Shown here in pieces: positions 1 through 6,635 of a stretch of 24,232 nt of DNA. A model generated the notes under the pieces. It had not been told where the DNA came from. It did not search any database and saw nothing but the letters and a program-made list of their open reading frames with translations. The stretch covers positions 1 through 24,232 of the forward strand of contig DASQPA010000187.1 of assembly GCA_035644215.1 (NCBI GenBank), in the 5' to 3' direction. How positions within the stretch are numbered: the stretch's first letter is position 1; each line of letters opens with the position of its first letter. This DNA is from DASQPA01 sp035644215 (lineage in GTDB: Bacteria; Acidobacteriota; Thermoanaerobaculia; Multivoradales; UBA5704). The position numbers and the translations under genes were made by a program.

Positions 1-104
1 GAGTTCTGGTGGCCGGTGACGCCCACGGCCTGGTTGAGCTCGCTGCCCCCCAGAAGGTAGAGGGTCTCCCGGTTCAGACTTAGCTTCGTAATCTTCTTTT
101 TCAC
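1..104 (-). CDS. RiPP (class I lanthipeptide-type) precursor peptide, N-terminal part only
   Basis: The gene reads leftward from a GTG at 104-102 and runs off the window after 34 full codons. An AAAGGAG ribosome binding site sits 6 bases upstream of the GTG. The peptide begins with MKKKITK, continues with KLSLNRETLYLL and reaches a GGSELNQAVGVTGHQN segment. A lysine-rich start followed by K-L-S/T-L-N-R-E-T-L is, from memory, the leader of class I lanthipeptide-like precursors in Bacteroidota and Acidobacteriota. This leader is recognised by a LanB-type dehydratase, and the AVGVTG stretch sits where the VAGG-like leader end is usually found. The Ser/Thr/Cys-rich core and the maturation genes would lie outside the window to the left. 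The reading frame and binding site are seen directly; the family call is recognition by motif, with no search done. Confidence 0.68.
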   Translation of the reverse strand, partial: MKKKITKLSLNRETLYLLGGSELNQAVGVTGHQN

Positions 105-204
105 GACTCGCTCCTTTCTTGAGAGCCTGCAAACACGCCACCTGGGGGAGGCCGGGGTCTGCCCGAAGCGGGTTTGCCCAAGCTGGCTCTTAACTGCTAT
201 CTCT

Positions 205-231
205 ATTATATGGAAAGTGGGAAGGTTGCAA
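205..231 (-). promoter_or_regulatory. promoter of the RiPP precursor with palindromic operator-like site
   Basis: On the minus strand a perfect TATAAT (205-210) lies 15 bases downstream of TTGCAA (226-231), a short but usable spacer. Transcription would start near 198, giving a leader of about 90 nt before the GTG at 104. The -35 box lies inside the perfect palindrome GGTTGCAACC (224-233). The arms AAGTGG (215-220) and CCACTT (232-237) form a second dyad overlapping it, so a repressor or activator could act here. Confidence 0.5.
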
Positions 232-253
232 CCACTTCGACATGGAGGACCGC

Positions 254-355
254 CGAGGGCATAGGCGCTAACTTTGGCTCCGAGCGGTCCGGGCGGTGGG
301 TCCCTCCCCCCTGGGAGGGCGGCGGTTGGATCAGGGGGAAGGCCAGGAGGGGGGC
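254..355 (-). repeat. dispersed ~100-bp hairpin repeat, copy 1
   Basis: This segment recurs at 774-879 and 15396-15499, both in the opposite orientation to this copy. Shared landmarks in order, read on the minus strand here, are a pyrimidine-rich end, the hairpin CCCTCCC-AGGG-GGGAGGG (7-bp stem, 4-base loop), GACCCACC, and CCAAAGTTAGCGCCTAT at the far end. Copies differ mainly in the C-rich tract beside CCGAGCCAAAG. No open frame is conserved among the copies, so it is a non-coding REP- or MITE-like element. Confidence 0.8.
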
Positions 356-400
356 CTTCCGTCGACCCGAGAGCTTCTGTGGCGCAGCCCCCTCAGCAAC

Positions 401-560
401 TCTGGCCCAGCGTAAGCAGATACGGCCCGTCTCCAGGGACTCTGGCTCAGCGTAAGCAGATACGGCCCGTCTCCAGGGACTCTGGCTCAGCGTAAGCAGA
501 TACAGCCCGTCTCCAGGGACTCTGGCCCAGCGTAAGCAGATACAGCCCGTCTCCAGAGAT
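401..560. repeat. 40-bp tandem repeat array 1 (four units)
   Basis: Four head-to-tail 40-bp units begin at 401, 441, 481 and 521; the last diverges in its final bases. Every unit carries the 15-mer CAGCGTAAGCAGATA followed by CGGCCCG or CAGCCCG and then a 13-base segment beginning TCTCCAG. The period is not a multiple of three, so the minus-strand open frames that cross it are by-products. The same family forms the array at 23436-23640. The inverted hairpin repeats at 254-355 and 774-879 flank this array. Confidence 0.9.
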
Positions 561-773
561 GACGGCCTGTCGAACAAGCGCAAGCTCGTTGTCACCAAAG
601 TGTGCCCCAGAGTGGGCTATCCCCCCTTATGCGCGACCGCCAGCGGGACCCGCGACTCCTCCTCTGCTTGCGGGCACAACCTGCTCGACAGCCTAGCCAA
701 AGTGAGGCGGCGGCTCCGACCCCGGCTCCTCGACCCGGCTGGAGGAAGAAAGGAAGGGCAACCAAGCGCGTGT
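561..773. other. gene-free stretch between array 1 and hairpin repeat copy 2
   Basis: This 213-base piece completes the gene-poor region 105-921. I see no ORF with a ribosome binding site, no tRNA-like fold and no strong terminator. Overlapping open frames here change in all phases and lack recognisable protein character. Bases 105-253 hold only the RiPP promoter and its leader. Confidence 0.5.
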
Positions 774-879
774 CGCCCCCCTCCTGGCCTCCCCCCTGAT
801 CCAACCGCCGCCCTCCCAGGGGGGAGGGACCCACCTCCCGCCCCCTCCGAGCCAAAGTTAGCGCCTATAGCTCTGGAGG
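774..879 (+). repeat. dispersed ~100-bp hairpin repeat, copy 2
   Basis: This is the inverted partner of copy 1 at 254-355, so the two could pair as arms around the 40-bp array. It contains the CCCTCCC-AGGG-GGGAGGG hairpin and ends with CCAAAGTTAGCGCCTAT. It closely matches copy 3 at 15396-15499 through the hairpin, the GACCCACCTCCC stretch and the terminal block. Confidence 0.85.
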
Positions 880-921
880 GTACGGCTCAATCATGCCATG
901 ATGCGGCACGAGGAGGGTGCC

Positions 922-1113
922 GTGATCATCCAGGCAGGGGACTTCATCCCGGACAGCGAGCGGTGGCTCCACGCTCCCGAAATCAAGGCGAAAATCGAAG
1001 AGTCCCTCGAATGGATGCGACAGAACCCGCCGTGCGAGACCGATCTGAACGAGCTTGAGGAGAGGTTGGCCGGTGCCCCCCGCAAACGTTCGGATTCGGC
1101 TCGATCTAAATAG
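922..1113 (+). CDS. small orphan protein, possibly antitoxin-like
   Basis: A GTG at 922 preceded by GAGGAGG with 5-base spacing gives a 63-residue soluble protein. An in-frame ATG at 898 would add eight residues but has no binding site, so GTG is preferred. The sequence starts MIIQAGDFIPDSERWLHAPE, then has a charged helical part (EIKAKIEESLEWMRQNP) and PCETDLNELEERL before a basic tail. The acidic amphipathic C-terminal part resembles the toxin-binding tails of small type II antitoxins, but I do not recognise a family. No partner toxin follows: the next gene is a convergent TPR gene ending 43 bases away. It could be a real orphan, a remnant left by the repeats around it, or a chance frame. 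Confidence 0.45.
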   Translation: MIIQAGDFIPDSERWLHAPEIKAKIEESLEWMRQNPPCETDLNELEERLAGAPRKRSDSARSK

Positions 1114-1156
1114 CCCTGCCTGCCAGCAGCAGCTCTTCGCCCTTCCAAGAAGGAGA

Positions 1157-2371
1157 TCAGAGCACCGTCATCCGCTCCAGCTCCCGCAGGCCGTTCTGCA
1201 CCTCCACCTCGGCCGGGACGCCGAAGAAGAGGGCCTGGGTTTCGACGACGGTGTCCTCCAGCGCGTCGCGCTTTCCCATCTTCCGGTAGAGGCCGGCCAG
1301 GTCACGCGAAGCGGCGACCACCTCGGGCGCCAGGTCCCGCTCGATGAAGCCGCGGCGGGCGGAGCGCAGGGCCGTTTCCGCCGCTTCCAGGTGTCCGAGC
1401 CCGGAGAGGGCCTGTCCCTCGGCCCAGGAGATGCGGAGCATCAAGGCCGAGCGCAGGTTCCCGCGTCCGGCACGCCGCAGCGCGCGGAACGACGACAGCG
1501 CCCAGTCGGGGCGATCGATCGAGACATAGGCCAGCGCCCGGTTACCGCTGGCGACGAGGAACAGGTCGGGATCCTCGACCGGATCGAGGAGGGAGACCGC
1601 GCGATCGATGACCTGGATCGCCAGCTCCGGTTCGCCGCCGTACTGGAGAGTGATCGCCTTCTGCAGGAGCGAGCTGGCGAGGCAGTGCCTCTCCCCAATC
1701 TCCGCGTAGATCGCCTGCGCCTCTTCAAGCAGCTCCCCAGCGCTCTCGAACGCCTTCTGGTTGATGTACAGGGAGGCCATCTGCTCATAGATCCGGGCGC
1801 GCAGCGTCAGGTCTCCGGTGCCCGCCGCCAGTTGCTCCCGGGCTGCCGCCAGCATCTCTCCGGCCTCGCGGAAGCGGCCGCAGACCCGGAGAGCATTCCC
1901 GAATTGGCCCCACGCTCGAACTTGGAGGTCGGCGAGACGCGGCTTCCCACCCACCGCCTGGGCCGGACAGGAGTCCGCCGCCAGACGCGCCATGAGGCCC
2001 CAGTGCAGCATCTCCTTCGGATTGCCGTAGCGCACGGCATGGCTGCGGGCGATCAGCCACTTGGCCAGGGTAGGAATCGACCGGCGCAGATCGCGGCTGG
2101 GCAGGTCCAGCTCTTCGAGGACCGAACCGGGGACCAGCTCGGCGAGCAGGACCCCAGGGGGCTCCTCGACCGGTCGTCCCTCCGCGAAGAACAGCGAAAA
2201 CGTCTGCTCGGCTCGGGCGAGGACGTCATCATAGTCGACCTCCCCGCGCTGCGGGCCATGGCCCAGGAGCCCCCGCACCACCCGTCGACGGAGCCGCGGA
2301 TCGCGCCGGCCAGGGCCGGCGAGCAGGGCTCGCAGATCTTCGTTGCTGGAACGATCGGCCATAGACGCCAT
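1157..2371 (-). CDS. TPR-repeat regulator-like protein, paralog of the gene at 3859-5190
   Basis: The product has 404 residues, with no signal peptide or membrane segment. The start is the ATG at 2371, 10 bases after a GGAG; a second in-frame ATG lies three codons on. Residues 100-400 are helical TPR-like repeats, with phrases such as ARIYEQMASLYINQKAFESA and LQYGGEPELAIQVIDRAVSL. It aligns along its length with the protein at 3859-5190: both share a DLRARAWG/DLQVRAWG-type helix, a DPDLFLVAS/DPALILAAV helix and a final GLYRK or VWLSQ helix. Residues 31-42 (VVRGLLGHGPQR) match the partner's zinc-binding stretch but lack its His and Cys residues. It is probably a protein-protein interaction or regulatory factor; no enzyme activity is suggested. 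A TATAAT lies just upstream, facing this gene. Confidence 0.8.
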   Translation of the reverse strand: MASMADRSSNEDLRALLAGPGRRDPRLRRRVVRGLLGHGPQRGEVDYDDVLARAEQTFSLFFAEGRPVEEPPGVLLAELVPGSVLEELDLPSRDLRRSIPTLAKWLIARSHAVRYGNPKEMLHWGLMARLAADSCPAQAVGGKPRLADLQVRAWGQFGNALRVCGRFREAGEMLAAAREQLAAGTGDLTLRARIYEQMASLYINQKAFESAGELLEEAQAIYAEIGERHCLASSLLQKAITLQYGGEPELAIQVIDRAVSLLDPVEDPDLFLVASGNRALAYVSIDRPDWALSSFRALRRAGRGNLRSALMLRISWAEGQALSGLGHLEAAETALRSARRGFIERDLAPEVVAASRDLAGLYRKMGKRDALEDTVVETQALFFGVPAEVEVQNGLRELERMTVL

Positions 2372-2386
2372 GGGTGGTGATCTCCT

Positions 2387-2405
2387 CAGATGTACATTAT
2401 ATCTG
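2387..2405 (-). promoter_or_regulatory. -10 box and overlapping dyad for the TPR gene
   Basis: On the minus strand a perfect TATAAT lies at 2396-2401, 24 bases upstream of the ATG at 2371. The arms CAGAT (2387-2391) and ATCTG (2401-2405) form a perfect 5-bp dyad across it, with a nested TGTACA palindrome. No convincing -35 hexamer is visible. A factor bound here could affect this gene and the divergent gene at 2469. Confidence 0.4.
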
Positions 2406-2468
2406 ACGTGACGGAAATACCTGCGGGGGGAGGTGGGGTAGACTCCTCTCGCCAGACGAGGAGGGAGC

Positions 2469-2993
2469 ATGGCAGAGACCCCAGCAGCGGCGATCGACCT
2501 GCGCAGCCCGGCCGCGGCGGCCGTGCGGCGGCGCATGCTGAACCCCTTCCTGATGCGGGGGTTCTTCCTCGCCAAGCTGCCGCTCGCCCTGTTCGCGGGG
2601 TTGAAGGTCCGCGAGCTCGACGAGGACCACTGCGTAACCAGCGTCCCCTACGGCTGGCGAACCACCAATCCCTTTCGCTCGACCTACTTCGCTGCCTTGA
2701 GCATGGCGGCCGAGCTGTCGACCGGAGGCCTGGCCCTCCTCGCCACCGAGCTGGCCGGGGCGCCGGTCGCCCTGCTCATCGTCAACTTGACGGCGAGCTT
2801 CGGCAAGAAGGCGACCGCCCTTGCCACCTTCACCTGCGAGGATGGGGCGAAGGCCTTCGCCGCCGTCGCGTCGGCCGTGGCCACGGGAGAGCCGGCGACC
2901 GCGGTCCTGGAGACGGTGGGCCGCCTGCCGGACGGGGTCGAGGTCGCCCGCTTCACCTTCACCTGGTCGTTCAAGAAACGGACGCGGACCTGA
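2469..2993 (+). CDS. DUF4442 (hotdog-fold thioesterase-like) protein
   Basis: The product has 174 residues. The start is ATG at 2469, directly after GAGGAGGGAGC. The hallmarks of DUF4442 (YiiD C-terminal-like) proteins are present: an N-terminal helix with NPFLMRGFFLAKLPLALFAG, then VRELDEDHCVTSVPYGWRTT, then NPFRSTYFAALSMAAELSTG near residues 66-85, and a C-terminal beta strand ending in FTWSFKKR. The family has a hotdog fold related to acyl-CoA thioesterases, with substrates mostly unknown. FAALSMAAEL is the long hotdog helix that packs on the active site. The nitrilase gene starts 4 bases after the stop, so the two are almost certainly co-transcribed. The fold call is firm; thioesterase activity is inferred. 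Confidence 0.85.
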   Translation: MAETPAAAIDLRSPAAAAVRRRMLNPFLMRGFFLAKLPLALFAGLKVRELDEDHCVTSVPYGWRTTNPFRSTYFAALSMAAELSTGGLALLATELAGAPVALLIVNLTASFGKKATALATFTCEDGAKAFAAVASAVATGEPATAVLETVGRLPDGVEVARFTFTWSFKKRTRT

Positions 2994-2997
2994 TCCC

Positions 2998-3831
2998 ATG
3001 CGCATCGCCCTCGCCCAACTCGCCGCCAGCCCCGACCGCACCGCCAACCTCGACCGGGTGACCGCGGCCATGCAGGAGGCCAAGCAGGCCGGCGCCGACC
3101 TCGTCGCCTTTCCCGAGGTGGTCCTCGACCGCTTCTTCCCGGTGCGCCCGAACGATCGGGCGGCCCTGGCCCTCGCCGAGCCGATCCCCGGCCCGGTGAC
3201 CGACCGCATCGCCGCCCTGGCGCGGGAGCTCGGGATCGTCACCGTCTTCAACCTCTACGAGGTCGACTCCGCGGGGCGCCGGTTCGACAGCTCGCCGGTC
3301 TTCGATGCCGACGGCCGGCTCCTGGGCGTCACCCGCATGCTCCACATCACCGACTATGAGGGGTTCCACGAGCAGAGCTACTACCATCCCGGTGATCTAT
3401 CGGGAGAAGCGGGCCTCCCCGTCTACGACACCCGGGTGGGCCGGATCGGCGTCGCCATCTGCTACGACCGCCACTACCCGGAGGTGATGCGCTCGCTGGG
3501 GGTCCAGGGGGCGGAGCTGGTCGTCATCCCCCAGGCCGGAACGGTGGGGGAGTGGCCGGAGGGGATGTACGAGGCTGAGGTGCGGACGGCCGGCTTCCAG
3601 AACGGCTACTTCACCGCGCTCTGCAACCGGGTGGGGAACGAGGGAGCCCTGACCTTCGCGGGCGAGTCCTTCTTGGCCGATCCGGAGGGCCGGATCCTGG
3701 CGCGGGGCGGGAGCCTGCGGGAAGACCTCGTGGTCTGCGACGTCGACCTCGGTCAGTGCGCCCAATCGACCGCGCGCCGGCTCTTCTTCCGGCACCGGCG
3801 GCCGGATCTCTACCGCCACTGGCTGGGCTGA
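2998..3831 (+). CDS. carbon-nitrogen hydrolase (nitrilase superfamily), apparent catalytic Lys replaced
   Basis: The product has 277 residues, the usual length for amidase or carbamoylase branches. The start is ATG at 2998, 4 bases after the previous stop. Catalytic Glu40 is in VAFPEVV and nucleophile Cys155 is in GVAICYDRHYPE. The structural Glu of the GFHEQ loop (E125) and the C-terminal FAGESFLADPEGRILARG strand are intact. The overall look is that of N-carbamoylputrescine amidase or beta-ureidopropionase relatives, which cleave a C-N bond in an amide or ureido group. The position that normally holds the catalytic Lys (RKxH) reads TRMLHITD, putting Met114 there. Either this is a divergent branch with another base or the protein is not a standard hydrolase. 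It shares an operon with the DUF4442 gene, and a hairpin terminator follows the stop. Confidence 0.85.
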   Translation: MRIALAQLAASPDRTANLDRVTAAMQEAKQAGADLVAFPEVVLDRFFPVRPNDRAALALAEPIPGPVTDRIAALARELGIVTVFNLYEVDSAGRRFDSSPVFDADGRLLGVTRMLHITDYEGFHEQSYYHPGDLSGEAGLPVYDTRVGRIGVAICYDRHYPEVMRSLGVQGAELVVIPQAGTVGEWPEGMYEAEVRTAGFQNGYFTALCNRVGNEGALTFAGESFLADPEGRILARGGSLREDLVVCDVDLGQCAQSTARRLFFRHRRPDLYRHWLG

Positions 3832-3833
3832 CC

Positions 3834-3860
3834 GGCGCTCTCTCTCCTAGAGAGAGCGCT
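3834..3860. terminator. bidirectional hairpin terminator between convergent genes
   Basis: A perfect 11-bp stem, GCGCTCTCTCT / AGAGAGAGCGC (3835-3845 and 3849-3859) with loop CCT, lies 3 bases after the nitrilase stop. It overlaps the TAG of the opposing TPR gene. There is no long T tract, but its place between two convergent stops fits a shared terminator. Confidence 0.65.
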
Positions 3861-5190
3861 ACTGCATCGGCTCGTACTGCAGGCGCTGGAGCTGGGCGGC
3901 CACGCTGCGCAACAGGGCCGCGGTCGCGCGCTCCGCCACCACCGCCTCCTGGAGCATCAGCAGCGCCGCGATCGCCTCGCGGTGGATGCCGAACGCCTGG
4001 AAGGTGCCGACCATCTCCTCGACCAGATCGCGCAGCTCGGCCGTCCGCCCCTGGCTCAGCCAGACCGCGGCGAGGTCGAGCGAGGCGACCGCCAGGTGGT
4101 ACGGCATTTCGTGAGCGCGGAAGCCGTCACGAATTTCCTGGAAGGCGGCCTCGGCCCGGGAGAGGTTCCCCAGACCGGCGTTGATCTTGCCCTCCACCCA
4201 GCGCAGCTTGAGGAAGTTGAGCTCGTCGGCGTACTCGTAGTAGAGGCGGCGGCTGGCCCGCAGGAGGTGCTGGGCCTCCTCGAAACGTTCCAGTCGCACC
4301 GTGATGTCGATGATCCCGTGTACGGCAGCCAGGATCAGTGCGGGGTCCCGGCGCCGATCCACGAGATCGAGCCCGGAGACGATCAGCCGCAGGGCCGCCT
4401 CGGGATCGTTGTTGAGCAGGAGATAGTTGCCCTTGCTGATCAGCGCCCGGCCGGCAAGATGGCGCTCGCCGTGCTGCCAGTAGATCTGGTGGACGAGGTC
4501 GAGCAGTTGGAACGCCGTCTCGAACCGTCGCTGGTCACTGTGGAGCGATGCCGCGAGGTCGAGGAGCCGGGCGAGGAGGAGAGGCTCGCCAGAGCCCTCT
4601 TCGGCGCACGCCAGCGACCGCTCCAGTGCGGCCTCGGCGCCCAGCAGGTCGTTCGCAACGCGCCGAGCATTACCCAATTCGCCCCAGGCCCGAGCCCGGA
4701 GGTCGGCGATTTCGGCCGGCCCCGCCGGCGAGGAGACGCGCGGGTCGAGCCTCTCCGCCACCCCCACGGCCAGAGCGGCGAGGAAGACCATGCCCTCGGG
4801 ATCCTGATGACGCAGCTCGCGGCTGGCCGCGAGCAGAGCCTCGCAACCCTCCAGGCTCCGCAAGCCGGAGAGGATGTGCGGGGCGACGCCGACCGGCTCT
4901 TCCTGGGGCCGGGGGAGAGACCTGGACGGGAGCTCGGCCTCGGTGCGCTCCAGCTCGGTCTGCCGGCGGGCCTGGTTGATGGCGCGGAAGATGGGGAAGT
5001 CGTACACCGCCCCATTTCCGTCCGCCTCGACACGACCGGGAAAGAAAAGGACCTGGGCCAGTGGCTCCATGGCTTTCCGACATTGAGAGCACCCGCCGAG
5101 CAGGTGGGTGATGACGAGCTTGGTCTCGCCAATCGACAAGGCTCCACGCAGGAAGGCCTCCAGGGCGGAAGGGGTCGGATGGTCCACCAC
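3859..5190 (-). CDS. TPR protein with anti-sigma-like zinc-binding N-terminus
   Basis: The product has 443 residues. The start is the first of two GTG codons (5190), 5 bases after GGAGGAG; the ATG in the same spacer is out of frame. Residues 1-40 (HPTPSALEAFLRG then THLLGGCSQC) carry His29, Cys34 and Cys37. This Hx4Cx2C pattern is typical of the zinc-binding start of zf-HC2/anti-sigma-like proteins. The rest, about residues 110-440, is helical TPR-type repeats such as RLLDLAASLHSDQRRFETAF and RAEAAFQEIRDGFRAHEMPY. No membrane segment is seen, so it is probably cytoplasmic. It may bind a sigma factor or another partner, but no sigma gene lies in the window. Its paralog is at 1157-2371. A likely promoter lies at 5222-5250. 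Confidence 0.82.
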   Translation of the reverse strand: MVDHPTPSALEAFLRGALSIGETKLVITHLLGGCSQCRKAMEPLAQVLFFPGRVEADGNGAVYDFPIFRAINQARRQTELERTEAELPSRSLPRPQEEPVGVAPHILSGLRSLEGCEALLAASRELRHQDPEGMVFLAALAVGVAERLDPRVSSPAGPAEIADLRARAWGELGNARRVANDLLGAEAALERSLACAEEGSGEPLLLARLLDLAASLHSDQRRFETAFQLLDLVHQIYWQHGERHLAGRALISKGNYLLLNNDPEAALRLIVSGLDLVDRRRDPALILAAVHGIIDITVRLERFEEAQHLLRASRRLYYEYADELNFLKLRWVEGKINAGLGNLSRAEAAFQEIRDGFRAHEMPYHLAVASLDLAAVWLSQGRTAELRDLVEEMVGTFQAFGIHREAIAALLMLQEAVVAERATAALLRSVAAQLQRLQYEPMQ

Positions 5191-5221
5191 GTCATCTCCT
5201 CCGTTTAGGGCAACAGAATCA

Positions 5222-5250
5222 AGTATCCATTTTCGCACACAATGAGTCAG
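5222..5250 (-). promoter_or_regulatory. sigma-70-like promoter of the TPR/zinc-finger gene
   Basis: On the minus strand CTGACT (5245-5250) is followed after exactly 17 bases by GATACT (5222-5227). Each hexamer matches four of six consensus positions. Transcription would start near 5215, about 25 bases upstream of the GTG start. Confidence 0.4.
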
Positions 5251-5328
5251 GTTGTCTCCCCCCTTCAAGTTCCGGGCGGGTCCAGGCGGCGCACCCCCCC
5301 CGGGTCCCCGGTTCTCGAAGCTCTCCTA

Positions 5329-5607
5329 CTAACTGACAGTGCGCGGATCGGTGGCGCTCGAGCCGTTGCTGGTTCCGATGGGGCTCCAGAGGCCGTTGGG
5401 ATCGATGATGCTCCCCACCCGCGCCCACACGCTCACCAGGTGGTTCCAGGCCTGGGCGACCAGGTCGGCGGCCGGGTGCGCCGGGGGGGTGGCGGTGGGG
5501 GAATGCGGATGGCGAGCGGTGCCGGCCCAGCTGGACTGCGGAGCCAGCGACAACACGGCACCCAGGACCAGCACGAGGCTGATGCGGATAAGGATCGTCC
5601 GAGACAT
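5329..5607 (-). CDS. small secreted protein of unknown function
   Basis: The product has 92 residues. The start is ATG at 5607, with a GGAGGGA binding site (spacing about 5). The first ~29 residues form a clear signal peptide: basic start MSRTILIR, hydrophobic core ISLVLVLGAVLSLA, then SSWAG with an A-x-A-like cleavage region. The mature part is short (~63 residues) and Pro/His/Thr-rich at first (HPHSPTATPPAHP). It then has an amphipathic AADLVAQAWNHLVSVWARVG helix and a tail, IIDPNGLWSPIGTSNGSSA. I do not recognise a family. It lies upstream of and co-oriented with the TPR/zinc-finger gene, but 138 bases and a separate promoter intervene. It could be an exported signal or structural peptide. 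Confidence 0.65.
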   Translation of the reverse strand: MSRTILIRISLVLVLGAVLSLAPQSSWAGTARHPHSPTATPPAHPAADLVAQAWNHLVSVWARVGSIIDPNGLWSPIGTSNGSSATDPRTVS

Positions 5608-5753
5608 CGAAATCCCTCCAGGATCCCCGTGAGCCGCGAGGGCCTCCATGGCCCGGCGCTCGCGAGGGGATAGATTACCCTTAAAGGTGCTTTGAGGCGA
5701 GAAAAAAGGGTCCCATTTTGAGGTCGGGCGCCGAGCGCGCTACCGTCTGCCCC

Positions 5754-6611
5754 GTGCCCCCCCTCGCCCTGGCTCTCCTGCTCGCCGCCGCGGTGCTTCA
5801 TGCCAGTTGGAATCTCCTCGTCCGCGGGGCGGAGGATCGTCTGGTTTTTACCTGGTGGGCGCAGGTCATGATCGCCCCTCTCGCCATCCCCGTTCTCCTC
5901 GCCGGCCCCCCGCTCCGCGGGGTCTGGCCCTACGTGCTGGCCAGCGCCCTCCTCGAAGCGGGGTACTTCGCCACCCTGGCCGTGGCCTACGGCCGGGGGG
6001 ACTTCTCGCTCGTCTACCCCCTGGCGCGCGGCGCCGCGCCGCTCCTCCTCGCCGCCGGGGCCGCCCTCGTCCTGCACGAGCGGCCGAGCCCCGGGGGCCT
6101 GGTCGGCCTGGCGGTCCTCGCCGCCGGCCTCGCCGTGGTGGGGGGCGCCCCCCTCTGGAGACGACAGCACCACGGAGAGAGCGGCAGCCGCGGCGCCGGC
6201 TGGGCGCTCGGGGTCGCCCTCTTCATTGCCCTCTATTCCCTGGTCGACGGCGCGGCGGTCCGCCGCTTTCCGCCGGCTTCCTATACGCTCCTCGTCTTCG
6301 GCCTGAGCGCCGTCCTCGCCGGGCCGCCGCTCCTCCTCCTGCGTGGCGGCCGAGCCTTCGGCACCGAGTGGAGCCGGAGCTGGCGAAAGATTCCGCTCGT
6401 CGGAGCGTTTTCTCTATTCTCTTACATACTAGTGCTTCAGGCGTTCAAAATCGCGCCGGTCGCCTACGTGGGGGCTGTGCGCGAGGTGAGCATCGTGCTC
6501 GCGGCCCTCGCCGGCTGGCGCCTCCTGGGAGAGAATTTCGGCCCCACCCGCACGGTGGGGGCGCTCCTCGTCGTCACGGGGATCGCGCTCATCGCCCTCT
6601 TCGGGACGTGA
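5754..6611 (+). CDS. EamA/DMT-family transporter
   Basis: This integral membrane protein has about 285 residues and about ten hydrophobic segments arranged as two similar halves, the layout of drug/metabolite transporters of the EamA type. The first segment carries LHASWNLLVRGA, a phrase common to this branch. The second half begins near GWALGVALFIALYSLVDGAA and ends VGALLVVTGIALIALFGT. Substrate cannot be told from sequence. The start is uncertain: GTG at 5754 matches the usual N-terminus (PPLALALLLAAAVLHA) but has no binding site, and a TTG at 5718 behind AAGGG is the alternative. It converges with the SDR gene, with 24 bases between the stops. Confidence 0.82.
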   Translation: MPPLALALLLAAAVLHASWNLLVRGAEDRLVFTWWAQVMIAPLAIPVLLAGPPLRGVWPYVLASALLEAGYFATLAVAYGRGDFSLVYPLARGAAPLLLAAGAALVLHERPSPGGLVGLAVLAAGLAVVGGAPLWRRQHHGESGSRGAGWALGVALFIALYSLVDGAAVRRFPPASYTLLVFGLSAVLAGPPLLLLRGGRAFGTEWSRSWRKIPLVGAFSLFSYILVLQAFKIAPVAYVGAVREVSIVLAALAGWRLLGENFGPTRTVGALLVVTGIALIALFGT

Positions 6612-6635
6612 TCGGAAGGTATCGCGCGGGCGGCC

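Noticed and set aside
401..560. CRISPR array
   Set aside because: The parts between the conserved 15-mers are nearly identical instead of unique, the units are contiguous 40-mers, and no cas gene is present.
206..598. Minus-strand proteins with repeated ICLRW motifs (also across 23381-24123)
   Set aside because: They are translations of the 40-bp repeats. The period is not a multiple of three, so all frames show the same phrase in turn. No binding site or conserved start exists.
105..921. tRNA, rRNA or riboswitch in the gene-poor left region
   Set aside because: No cloverleaf, conserved rRNA stretch or known aptamer pattern could be seen by eye; only promoter and repeats were found.
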